Shown one piece after another: positions 46,360 through 59,000 of a stretch of 64,000 bases of DNA. A program made the translations under genes and the position numbers. The notes below the pieces were generated by a model. It was not told where the DNA came from and did no database searches. It saw only the letters and a list, made by a program, of their open reading frames with translations. The stretch covers positions 1,736,001 to 1,800,000 of the forward strand of contig BQMF02000007.1 in NCBI GenBank assembly GCA_027922465.2. Direction: 5' to 3'. Each line of letters starts with the position of its first letter. Position 1 is the first letter of the stretch. The DNA is from Turritopsis dohrnii (lineage: Eukaryota; Cnidaria; Hydrozoa; Anthoathecata; Oceaniidae).

Positions 46360-46970
46360 GAATGCAAGGTACAACCACTACACAGTCAGGTGGCTGCAAT
46401 ACCTGTATATGCAGCTGTAGCAATTTTCCAACCTCTGGCTCTACATGCTGCTATAACATAGTTATATGTCAAAGTTTTACCTGTGCCAGCTCTTCCATCC
46501 AGATAAAACAATGTTTCAAGTTGTGCTAAACCATTACGCACAACTAAAACCGCAGACAAAATCGCATTTGCAACAACAACTACAGAGGCCTTACCTGTTC
46601 CACCCTGTCGATGTAAATATTCACATCAACCTGCTGAATCAACTGCGTTAAGGTCATATTAAATTGTCTCAGGACATTATCAATGTTACCCAAAACCCTC
46701 TGCTTGAAGATCAGTCAATGTTTGAACGTAGTCTTCACACAGATTCTCCATGAATATATTTCGCAATTCCAGGGGATTGGAGGGCTTGCAATGAGTCAAA
46801 GTAGTGACAAACAGTTGTCTAAGCTGTTGGGATATTTGAAACGTTGAAGCCTCTTCCAAAATATTGTGCCACTCTGCGTCATCTTGCAGAAGACTTCTAG
46901 CAATACAAGAATGAAGAGCAACTTGCGGAGGATTTTTAGTAGAATTACATATTTCCTTATATGTTGTATA
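46360..46970 (-). pseudogene. Helitron/Pif1-type helicase fragment
   Basis: The minus strand at 46391-46520 reads LFYLDGRAGTGKTLTYNYVI then RARGWKIATAAYTGIAAT, a P-loop (GRAGTGKT) with the Pif1-family TAYTGIAA motif. Upstream (46690-46970) is NPPQVALHSCIARSLLQDD and QQLRQLFVTTLTHCKPSNP, the segment that precedes the P-loop in Helitron helicases. Stops and a frame change break it. Helitron ends were not found. Confidence 0.65.
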
Positions 46971-47065
46971 AAGTTATTTCTTTCACAGCTTTCTAAAACA
47001 TTATTAATTGTGCATTAATTCTTTCTAAACGTTCATTTGGTATGTTTGAAATGCCATAGTTTTAA

Positions 47066-47311
47066 AAAAGTGGTCCGTGGGCAAGTAATTAAGGCGCTGA
47101 GCTTGGAACTGAGAGGTTCCGAGTTCAACGCTTTCTGTGGTGAAAATTGCCTCACCGCGATTTCTGCAAGGTTCCCTTTTAGGTGTTTCACAGGAAAGCA
47201 GGATCCTCATTGATAGCAGTTCATAGAGAACTGAAGAGACTTTCCTGGGTAAAGATGCTCAAATGAATAATAAACTAGAAGCCATTAGGCTTGAACAATT
47301 TCCGCATCAGC
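47066..47311 (+). repeat. tRNA-derived repeat (Ser-like head)
   Basis: GTCCGTGGGCAAGTAATTAAGG (A-box side), CTTGGAACT (GGA anticodon-like) and GGTTCCGAGTTCAACGC (B-box) start a repeat that ends with aataataaactagaagccat and a short AAGCC/GGCTT hairpin motif, also present at 43491-43529. The cloverleaf is incomplete, so this is a SINE-like repeat rather than a tRNA gene. Confidence 0.5.
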
Positions 47312-47504
47312 CCTTGAGAAAATTGCTTTAGGCTAATTTTCAAGATATCTGAATGACTTGTACACTGATTCATAATTTGATACAGTCTGGAATTCATCAA
47401 ATTACTCCCTTCTTTAATTTATTTAACTTAATCTTGACAGCTTTGCAATTCACTATAGTGTTTCGGAGCCAGAAAAACAGTTCACCAATATCTTGTGCAT
47501 GATG

Positions 47505-48260
47505 TTTATTCATGAAAATTGAAGATTTTTCAAAATTTGGTCCAAATTTGGCCCAAATTGTCCAATTTTAGAAAATGACTGTCAAATTTGAAATCAGCAC
47601 CTTTCAATTGTAATACATGCCAAATTTCATGAAATTTGAAGAACTTTCGAAATTTGGTCCAACTTTGGCCCAAATTGTCCAATTTTAGTCAATTCTGACA
47701 AAATGACTGTCAAATTTGAAATCTTTCAAATGTAATCCATGCAAAATTTCATGAAATTTGAAGAACTTTCGAAATTTGGTCCAAATTTGGCCGAAATTGT
47801 CCAATTTTAGTCAATTCTGACAAAATGACTGTCAAATTTGAAATCAGCACCTTTCAATTGTAATCCATGCAAAATTTCATGAAATTTGAAGAACTTTCGA
47901 AATTTGGTCCAAATTTGGCCCAAATTGTCCAATTTTAGTCAATTCTGACAAAATGACTGTCAAATTTGAAATCAGCACCTTCCAAATGTAATCCATGCAA
48001 AATTTCATGAAATTTGAAGAACTTTCGAAATTTGGTCCAAATTTGGCCCAAATTGTCCAATTTTAGTCAATTCTGACAAAATGACTGTCAAATTTGAAAT
48101 CAGCACCTTCCAAATGTAATCCATGCAAAATTTCATGAAATTTGAAGAACTTTCGAAATTTGGTCCAAATTTGGCCCAAATTGTCCAATTTTAGTCAAGT
48201 CTGACAAAATGATCGTCAACTTCGAAATCAGCACCTTGTCTTAATTGCCCAATTTTAGTC
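47505..48260. repeat. 128-bp tandem repeat, six copies
   Basis: Anchored on gaagaactttcgaaatttgg, which occurs at 47638, 47760, 47888, 48016 and 48144, with a diverged first copy at 47518. Spacings are 120, 122, 128, 128 and 128 bp; the short unit lacks the cagcacc word. Units contain aaatttggtccaaatttggc twice-repeated half-words and are nearly identical, pointing to recent amplification. Confidence 0.92.
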
Positions 48261-48504
48261 AAACATGCCCTAAGTTCCAAGCATAGGTCAGTCATTAACT
48301 ATTCTGAATAAACAAACAATCCGAAATCCGAACGGACTTTCCGAAAACGGCAAAGAGTGTTACATAGACAGATAGATAGAATGTGTAAACCAAACAATTT
48401 CCTACGCTTAAAAATGCGGAAATTGAATAAATAATAAATGATAGAATTAAGTCGAAACTTCAAGCATGGAAAGCTGAGTCTATTCTAATCTATTCTAACT
48501 TAAT

Positions 48505-48694
48505 TTAAAAACCTTCTTTTTCATATTTTAAATACAGCAAACCAAAAATGATGAATTGGTCTGTAATGTATACATTCGTTACATTAACAATATATTCAAT
48601 ATACATTCTAAGGTTCTTTCGATTAGGGACAAGTTCGATTCCAATGGTTAATTCTTGTAAGTGATTCTCAGGTGGTGTTAATATAAAATTTGGT
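48505..48694 (-). CDS. Possible terminal exon, unknown protein
   Basis: After an acceptor-like aatttacag (at 48695) the minus strand is open for 62 codons: PNFILTPPENHLQELTIGIE, VPNRKNLRMYIEYIVNVTN, then FIIFGLLYLKYEKEGF and TAA at 48505. The composition is protein-like. It lies downstream of the integrin gene but is not needed by it, since that gene ends at 49615 with a proper tail. It could be a fragment of an integrin-like paralogue or an unrelated gene. Confidence 0.3.
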
Positions 48695-49614
48695 CTGTAA
48701 ATTATTGAAACCATTGCAGAAATCTCATTGTTTCAGTAAATCAATTGAAATTCGGAATATTATTAGCCGTTAGTCTATTTTCCCAAAAATTTCTACAAAA
48801 TCAGCAAGGACTCATTTTCTTGGTCATCTACAGACTAGAAACATAAAATCACAATCTGGTCCGTAAGATACACATTTATAATGTGATTGGCTTAAAACTT
48901 GTGGAAAAGATTGGGGTTATGCTTGGGTCAGTTTTGAATTAGTTTGATGTTAAAGCCTGGTTCAGACCTGGCGATTACGACGAATAGTAGCTACTGTTGC
49001 TTAAGTTTTTGATAAGATTTATTTGTGTTGCTTCTAAACTTGTTTCTTATAACAAAACCTGTGTATAATATATCATGGAATTCTGACTAGTCAGGTTACC
49101 CGTCCAACTACTCTGATGCTAAGGGCAACGCGTCAGTCATATGACGTCACACAGACCAATAGACTGACCAATATAACAGAATAACCTGCCGGTTAATTGA
49201 TCCTTATGGAAATATTGTTGAAAATAAAAAGATTGGAACTGTTTTTAATAGAGTTTTAAAACAGTATTAAAATACAATACAATAATAATACAGTAAAAAT
49301 ACATTGAAATGTTAACAAATGTATCCGACATTCAAAAACAGTTGTCAGGATTCCAAAAAATATAAGATCTCTTAGCAATCGATTGATTATTAAGAGGCAT
49401 GCTGGATAGAATGATAGATAAGATTTCAGCAATCATTCACGTCCAGAAAATGTACATTAAATTACATCAAGATTATTACAATAAATAAGTTTAAAGATGA
49501 AAACCTCAAAATGAATGTTTGCTGTCATTTTACTTCATATTCAATTACTTGTTTTTGTTTTTAAGGTTTTAAACTTTATCGAATCAATCCTTATTCATCA
49601 ACCTCCAATTTTCC
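48695..49614. other. Intergenic, nothing recognised
   Basis: Contains the 3' flank of the integrin gene. No repeat ends or exons seen. Confidence 0.45.
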
Positions 49615-52600
49615 TTATTCATCTTCATCAACCTCCAATTTTCCATTTTCTTTGCCATTTGGAACATTCTGATTCTCCAGTTCTTGCTGATGCAATTCTT
49701 GGAAATTTCGATTGCGCTTGAAGAAGCCGACCTACAAAGAAGAAATTCGTTTGAAGATAGAAAATCGTTTCAAATTTTTGTTAAAACCCTTGAACAGGAA
49801 GAAAGAGACAGCCGTTCTACACTTTTGCTGTTTTAACTTCAATTTCCTGTAATGGCGGTAGGACTGCGAGTGACTACGAATGAAACTTTGACAGACTATG
49901 GATACTGTGGGTGAATCTAAGTGAGACAACAGTTGATGTTATATTACGAGTTATTTGCCTATTTTAACGAATCGTTACGAATGATTTACAATTGGTATGA
50001 GTTTTAAATCAAGCCAAAAACCTTTTTCAGCGAGATCAAAGATCTGTTCTCATAGTCCAGCTTTTAGAACCCCTTAATTCCTTCCTATCACACGGTAAAA
50101 TTTGCTTAGTGAACCTTTATGCGTAATAATGAATAAGGGTTTTTCAATGAAACCATCATATATGTATCATCCATCTAATTTTTTAGTATTATCAGCATCG
50201 TCATCATAACGTTGTTTAAACCTTGCCACAGGTCGAGATTTAGTACGTGCTTCATTCTAGTGTAAACATCAAGTTTACAGTGATCTTAAATGCATTCTTT
50301 GGAAGGTATTAGAAAGTTATTTACAAATCAGCAATCAGTCAATGATTAGAAAATGTTTTTAAAATAAATGTCCACCGGATTTGGGATGGAACGAACTTAA
50401 ACATAATTATCAGCTTCAATTGGCCTTGGCGATATAACCTGCCTGTTTAGTACTTTTCCTTAATTTATTTGCATGTATGTGATTGTGAAATCGTCATTTA
50501 ACTGGCTTTTGCTTACAAACTATAAGAATCTCTTGTACCATTTGTAATCATGTTACTAATAAAATAAAAAAACTGCATCTCCATAAGTGCTTTAAAGGCT
50601 TTCAAATAAGAAGCTGCAGAAGCTGCACTCCAGTCGGACTGTAACTTTCAGATTATATAAATTAGTTTGTGACAAAAAAAAGTATTAATATCATCTCAAA
50701 AGAAAAAATGATAATTAATTGTCACGTGATCGATGGTGTTTAAACTACGCTAAAATACTACGATGTTGTTGATGATGACAAATTGTGAGAGCGGGAATCG
50801 TGGCAATTCTATTGTTTTGTATAATCATCTGCTGACATAACGAAAAACAAATAATTGAAAAACCAATAATAAGAAATAAGCAGAGGAAACTGATTGAATG
50901 ATCAATACCCTATACAAAATGGCGCAAACGATAGCCAATAACATCAGAGTGCCGACAATTGCCAACAAAATCCACCACCATTCCACGTCATCTGAAGACG
51001 ACTCACCAGCCACTGGATTCAACTTCCACGATAACTTAACAAAATTGGGGAAAATACGTAAGAACGTCATGTAAGAATTTTTTGATTAAACGAACTATAA
51101 TATGAACTTACAGAATGCTGCAAATTTCCACAATTCTGATGATCTGCTTGTACATGAAGGTCTTTATGTTGTCCACCGAATATTACTTCGATGCGTGACG
51201 TCATGTTTGTTAACTTATTTTGCAACTGAAATGAAAGATTGTGTTAAGATTGATCTATGTAATATTATGCGACGGACCGACAGTTACCAGAAATAATCTT
51301 CAAGCAGTTAAATCTGGATTTATCACTTTACGTATTGATTTTGGAATTTATGACGAATTTCCTGTTTCTCATTGATTGCTTGATAAAAAGTAGTATAAAT
51401 AAATATATTTGGTTGTTCACCAAGAAACGAAAATCAGAATATTAGGTCATCTTTAACTTTAAATAGTATATGTTCACAATTATCTTTTGAAAAGAAAAGA
51501 AAAGACAGAAAGTCTTTCTCTTGAAAGTGAAAAATAAAACATACTTTCATGAGGTTGTCATCCACCAATGCCGTGATCATCTTGATATGCACCTGCTGAC
51601 CTTGTTCGATACGAGTGATGTGACACTTAAATGTTTTACAGTCGGAACCTGTACACTGCTTCTATAAAATAATAAACTCATTCGTAATGAAAAGTTTCCT
51701 GGAAAACATTTTCATCCTCTGAAAGAACTCACATTCATATCGTTTACTGCTCTCCTTTTTCTTCTTCTTTTTCGTTTTTGACTTTCGTTTTCATTACCTG
51801 TTATTACGATAGGTGTTACTGGTGCTGTTGTCGGAATCTAATAAAGAGAACAGAGAATGACCGTTCTTAAAATTAACTAATTGGTTTCTATGTGTTTCTA
51901 AACCATAACTGATTGGTGACGGTAAACACACGAGTGTATGTCAGGTGTATGCAACTCTTTTACCACAGATAAACAATTTTAATGTATACATTTTTTGTAA
52001 ATAAATGAAATTCCAATCCAATGTCATTATAGTCATAATAATAATAAGAACCCACAAGCAATTTTACATACCAATAAATTCTTTGGGTTCACTTTGTCAC
52101 TGCAACTAACTCCATTCGCCTGAAAAACAACACATCGAATTACTTAACATAATTTTAAGTCTCGCAAACATGTTGAGGGTGCAGTTGCTTTTGCTGATAA
52201 TAACTCTGAAAAAAACTGTTTGATGAAAAGGACGGACCAACCGACCGTTATGTCGTAAGACTTTGCCGACCAACTTACCGTTATGTCGATGATGTATACG
52301 ACTTCTTTGTTTTCCTTGAACAACAGCGTCGTTAATTCAACACTCAATGAATTGACATCTAATCGTCCGTTATTTGATATCTGAAAAAAAAGTTTCTCGC
52401 CAATTCTCTCGCGAGAAATTCGTTGTGATAAACATAGAAATACGACATGTTTTCGTATTTCTACGAGATAAATATGAAAAAGGTAGGATGTAACAAAAGT
52501 ATTTAACAAATATATTTCCTACCTGTAAAATTTCTGAATAAATACTTAACAAAGGAATTTTTATTTTCAAAAAAACTTTTTTGACATACAGAAGTAGTTT

Positions 52601-53040
52601 CCCCACTTCTTAGAAACAATGAAAAAATAAATTGATACACAATATCTAAAAATGATGTTCATTTCTCTCTTCTTCTTTTTTTTATCATTTCTCAAATAAT
52701 GCACAAGAACAGTATACATACTTTCTTTTCCTTAACGATCGCATGAACTAATCAGCGAAATACTCACAAAAAAATTTTGGGTGAAATTGGTCCCAATTTC
52801 TGCGGTAGACATGTTTATACCAGCCACTGGCGGTCGTGACAGTATCTTTGGATCATTGTAGAAAATAAACGGTTGATTGATGGATCTAGTATTGATAAAA
52901 GTATTTCCATTACTCATAAAACTGTGTATTTTCGAAATAGATTCTTAACTCCTCGGTAAATCTCAAAAGACACGAGTTAAAAGAACAGTAAAAAGTGAAA
53001 TACGGAAAAGAGTCATTGGTCATAAATCTCGAATTACAGT

Positions 53041-53081
<41 letters not shown>

Positions 53082-56000
53082 AAACAACAACAACAAAAAC
53101 AAAAGTAACATATGGAGACATTTAGTGTGCATAGTTACTCTTCTCAACGTAACGGCCAGAACGAGTGAAGCAACAAAATCGAAAAAAAAAAAAAAAAGGT
53201 TTTTACCCAGAAATACTAATGCATGTTTGAATCTTTGCTGCAATCTCAGTCTCTGCAAAATTGTTCGTCTTATTCAGGTCATTGCCGAGACTACACAATC
53301 GAGGAAATAAAAACTTCATTAAAGCTTGAAGACATTAATCAGATATACAAGAAGAATTACTTACGCTGAAGCCTCCATTGAAAATTTATATGTAGGTGTC
53401 GATGGGTAGCTCGACAGGAGCGAAAAGAATACTAAAACCTCCAGCTAAAGTAAAACGCCAACATAGTAAAACATCGACATAGTAAAACATCAACGTTACC
53501 GAAAGGTGACTATCACGCTAACATGAATGACTTTTGAACTGCGTCTTCCAGTTAAAATGCATTTTATATCCTTTGGATACGATATATATCAAGACCATAT
53601 TATATTCATGTTGTTTTATTGGTGAATATGGAAAAGAAATGTGAACAAGAACATTGGACCATCTAGACATGACTCACCTTACTGTCTTTTGTAATAGGGT
53701 TTGCCAAAGGAAACCTAATCTGTCGTAGGGTGGCATCTGACCCAATATCGGTCCATTGGTGAGGGAACTAAAAGGTTATGCGTATGAGATAGTGTATTGA
53801 AAACATTCCAACATCTGAACTTAAAAGTTACAAGCCGAGTGAATGTTTTCCCCATACGAAAGCATGTTATGTAATATCTATATGGGAATGCACCTATCAC
53901 ACAGTTTTTTTAAGCTTCCTGTCTGTTTTTCAACGTCAAAAATCTCAGTTAATGATAGCAAGTGTTGATAATAGGGACAGCAAAGGCGAATCCAGGGGTA
54001 GTTAGAAAAAAGTGTAAAGAAAATTCGTACAGATTTCATAACTCTGGACGCACGTGTGGATTGTTACAAAGTGTGTGAAACAGTTAAATAATAAAACGCA
54101 TGAAAACGGTGCTAGGTGTCCTAGAAGCGCTTCATTCCCTCACACTTTGACTTACATTAGCAATTAAAATTCGATCAATTTTAAAGTCAGAGCTGTGGTT
54201 GAGTCGCATCATCGCTTGATAAGCGTTTTCTCCGAGGTTGGATACATTCATACTTAAAGAGAACTGCTGTGTTGATCCAAATATAATCTCCCTTTCGTTA
54301 GCAGAGGGAAGTCTATAAATCAAGATCGAAATAAAAAATAAGATGTCCACTATGGTGAATGCATCACTAAAAGACTAAAAAATACATCACTGAACACTTT
54401 CTCAATCTGCAATATCGAATATACTTACACAATTTTTTGATCAGATATAGCTAAGTCTGTGTTGCAAATCGCCTGAGAACACAACCTTTCGTATGTAATC
54501 TACCCAAAAACAGAAGTGTATAATGAAATATTTTTAATACCAATGAGACCTTCAAAAACTGACGATTAATGCTTGGTATTGACTGCATACCTCGATGGTA
54601 CTTGACATTTTCCCGTAGATATTCATAACAGGACATAACCGGCTTTGACAAACTGGAGAATTGTCATAATGTGTCTTGTAAGCTGTAGTGATCTCAATAT
54701 CAGTGAGAAGATCGTCAGCATTATTCTAGAAAATCAACGATAAGATGCGATGCATAGAATCAGTTCATCTTCAGAGCTTTTACATCTGCCCTAATGTGCT
54801 AATATTCTCTTTACATGTTCAACTTTAATCAATTCGAAAGACTTATAAATGATACACAATTTGTACTTTACATGGAAACAAAAATATTCTTACCCCGATT
54901 TTAACAAAGAGAATCTTAGTTAACGGACTGATTGTCCCTTTTGTTAATGTGACATTTTCCGCCGTGACACTTCTTAGCTGATTGTTCTGGTCTTCAAGGA
55001 AAGCTCTTTCTTTTTGAACAATGGCTTTTTTATCATCAAGTCTTATGGTTACTTCCACAGCTAACATAAACACAAACAATAACATTGAAAATAAATCATT
55101 ATCATTACTATTACAATGCTTACTGTTAGTGACTGATTTAATGCATTTATGTTTCTGTGACTACTTTTACTTACAAGTGATCGTTAAATCAAGTTAAAAT
55201 AAGAGTGGAGTGATACAAAGGCATATATAACAAGCCATGAATCATAACATATTCATTAACACTGTACGATTGACAAGAAACACTAATGATAACTTACTAA
55301 AGTTATCTGGTCCTTTTGGTGATGTATCGCGCAGATTAATTTTGAATTCAATACTAAATCAAATCAGAGAAGTCAGTCAGTTCCTTCCCGATACTAGGGA
55401 GCTTAAGAAATTGCAATGACAACACAAATAAATAAGTTCTTCAAACTTTTCGTTAATTTTAATTTTGTTAATTTTTTGTTAATGTTGCCGTCACAGTTGC
55501 TTAAACTCCCTAACAGGATAGTTTAGAAACTGGATTAAGTGTCTGTTACAAAAGTATTAGCATTTTTGTCCATCCGACACGATAACTGTTTGTTTCAATA
55601 TTTTTTGACTATCATCCTTGTGGAAAGCATGTTTTGGAATTTTGTAAATTCTATTCTAATATACTTTCGAAAAACGTTTGCTTGACATTGTATCATAAAG
55701 GTGCTGTTTTTTATATGGCCCTAAGTATCGATTTATCCGTCCGACATAAAACAAGTATTTTTGTAACAGACCCTTAGTAGAAGCTGCAAGATATGTATGT
55801 TATCCAAAGGGCCTGGTGGAAAACACTAAAGAAATCAACAAAAGTTTGAGCTGAGGGTTTTTAAAAGGAGTATCAGGGAAGCAATTGATGTTTGTGTTCA
55901 ACCCACAATGTAAAACAAACTAACTAATTCCCACCAGTGGTACTCATCATTATTTTTTTCACAATTTGACTGATCAACAGGTACAGCTGTTATGTTGGTT

Positions 56001-59000
56001 TGTAAGTTATCAGCAAGCGTTGCAACGGGTTTTGTTCTAAAAGTAATTACGCTTAAGTGTTACTAAAAGCCAATTTTCTTGCTTTCTTAATGAATGAGTT
56101 TCTAGGACATGGAAAATTCATTGTTATAATATATACCTGAATAGATACACCATACCATTAAGATACGAACCGATGGCTAAATCTATAGCAAAAAACACAT
56201 GACTGTTATTACAGAACACTATGAAAGGATAAGGACACTTTCTTTAAAAGTGCTCATCAGATAGAAGTTAGATTTATAAAGAAGTATAAGTACCAACCGA
56301 TCAATAAAATCATGCCCAAAAGAAAATGTTTTTTGCATTTTTTTATTAAATTTAAAATTTCAGATTTTCAGTCACAACAGCAATTTGACCTATCGACGTA
56401 AACTCCATACCAGAGCTTCCTTTCTTTCCGTATTCATGTCAGACATATGTGACGTCACATATACGCAAAGAAAAACATAAACCGATAATGGGTATGAGAA
56501 ATCAGATGAGACGATCTGGAAAGTACCTGGGTAGCCATTACCATCAGCATCAACAGCTTGCGAGATTGAATAACCGAAACCCTTGGCAGCAAACTGTAGA
56601 GTGGATGCACGAATAACCTGTCATGTAATTAATGGTTACTTAAATAAAGTTGAGAAATCAAACGTCAATAGAATTACATCATATATATTCTTTAGATAAG
56701 TACGGAAGCCGAGAAGGGCCAATCTGAAAAAAACAATAATATCAGAATATCAAAAAAATCTGAAAATATTTTTTAAATCCACATTAAAAATCCCAAAATA
56801 TAAAAAAAATCTGAAAATATATTTTAAATCTACAATTAAAATCCGAAAATATTAAAAAAATCCGAAAACAAAAGTAATCGGAAAAAGATTTTAAAATCCG
56901 GAAACAAAAAAAATCTGAAAACAAAAATAATCGAAAAAAGTTTATAATCTGAAAAAGTAAAAATAAAAATGGTAGCATAGCTAGGAACTAGGCAAAATAA
57001 GTGAAAACATGGCTGATGCACATGCTGAATATTGTGGCTCTTGTGGGAAAAAAGTTATCAAGGAAGATGTTTTTTGTATTTTTTGTGGAAACAAGAGAAA
57101 AAGTGAAACAGTTAAAATGAAAGATGAATCAGATACTAAAGTAAGGACATTAGACGATTTTATCAAGAATAAGGGCGAAGAAAGAGTTGGAAGGTTTAAC
57201 ACCACCAGAAAAAGAAAGCATCAAGCCTCTTGTACACCTTCATCTTCCAAACAACAGTTACCACTAAGTAGTAAGAAATACATGGAAGTGATCATTAACG
57301 TTGGAATTATTAGTGATAATGAAAAAGAAGGAGGACTAAAAATAGTAAGAGGTAGCAAGTTACCAATAAGTGTTAATCGTAACGCTGATGCTGAGGGAGT
57401 TTTAAAAGCTGCAAAGGATAAACACTCAAACTACAATCAATATTTCTGTGGGTTAGAAGATTGGACTTTACTATATCCTGATAAAAAGCGAGTAGAAGAT
57501 ATTCCTGGGACAAAGCAAAAGTTCAATGTTGAACGCTACAAAAATGAACTTGGAAAGCCCTACTCCAAACTAGACTTTTATATATGTAAAACTCATGACA
57601 TTCAAAATGAAGAGATTGAATATCTCAAACAGGAGCTATTATCAAACCCCTTTAATAATGAAACTAGTGATGCAGAGGGTTTTCAGGGTATAGCAGATGA
57701 TGTTCTTGATAATTATTTATCAAAAAGTGTTTTCACTTATGGTACTGACATCAAAGAAAGTGGGTCATCAACAACTACAATCCCTTCATCTTCAAGCTTT
57801 AATGTACCTCCACAAGTTCAAACACCAAACTTACCCCCACCAGCTGAAACGCCAAACATACCTCCATCAGCTCAAGAAATGAATGTACCTCCACCAAATC
57901 AAGCATCACGACCAACTTGGGAACCAAACATACCTAATCATATTACTCAAACACTAAATGCTCCACCAACTAAAATACCAAATGTTTTACAATATCCAGT
58001 GTCAAATGCTCAAACACATCAAACATCAAATGTACCTCTAACCAAACAAGCTGCCGTTATTGTTGTGGAAGATGATGACTATGAACCATTTGGGATGGAT
58101 GAAAGAAATCGATTTTTTGAAAACCTGCCACAAGAAATAGAAGTTAACCAGCAACATGAAAATGATGCAAATACAACTGTTTTAAGCGATCTGAATGCAG
58201 CATATGATGAATATGTCAATAGATCTAAATCACCAAAAACTATTTTAGTTCAAAGAGATGAAAGATGTTTTTGGAATTTACTTTTCCGACAGTCATTTAA
58301 TTTGAGTTATCATGACATCACTGTAAGGTTTGCAGGTGAATCTGCTGCTGATGCTGGGGGACCTTTACGCGAATTTTTAACTTTATGCATGCAGAGGATT
58401 CTTGGAACTGGTTTGTTTTCTGGGAATGAAACATCAGTTTGCTTTGAGATAAACACTGAAGCACTTCTAGAAAAAAAAATTTTCAAGATAGGTCAGATTG
58501 TTGGTTTATCAATCATTCTGATTGGACGAGGCCCAGAGTGCTTGCACCCTGCTATTGTACGCTATCTGTATGGGTTGGATCAACCAGATGAAATTGAAGA
58601 ATACTCAGATGGAAGATATGAAATGAATGTTAGTGAAATTAAAGCTGGTAATTATGATTGCCTTTTAGACATGAATATAAATCCAGTTGGAAAATCAACA
58701 ACAGAACTAATTAGATATTTTTCCATTGCCACATTGATACATTCCAATTCTGCTTGTATCATCCAGTTTAAAGAAGGGATTGCCTCCATTTCTGAAAGTA
58801 TCCTCCATGAAAGTAACATCACTTCAGTCAAACCTCTTTTACAGTATGCCAATATTACCTATTGCTTTGATCAGGTAATCAATTTAATTTCTTATCGCCA
58901 GATCGTCAATAAAGAATATGAAAAAGGATCCAATCAGGAGGACATTATACGCAATTGTATTGCTGAATTTGAACTTTTTCTAATAAATGTTGGATGTGGT

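Noticed and set aside
47505..48260. CRISPR-like array
   Set aside because: The repeats are contiguous 128-bp units without unique spacers, and the genome is eukaryotic.
53034..53258. Poly-leucine minus-strand ORF
   Set aside because: It is the translation of a CAA microsatellite inside an integrin intron.
55237..55419. Plus-strand ORF over the integrin thigh region
   Set aside because: Shadow of the minus-strand exon 55298-55353, whose phases fit both neighbours.
56156..56182. 27-bp version of the propeller exon using donor GTATGG at 56155
   Set aside because: It leaves phase 1, which no downstream acceptor matches. The donor GTATAT at 56136 gives a 46-bp exon (DLAIGSYLNGMVYLF) in phase with the next.
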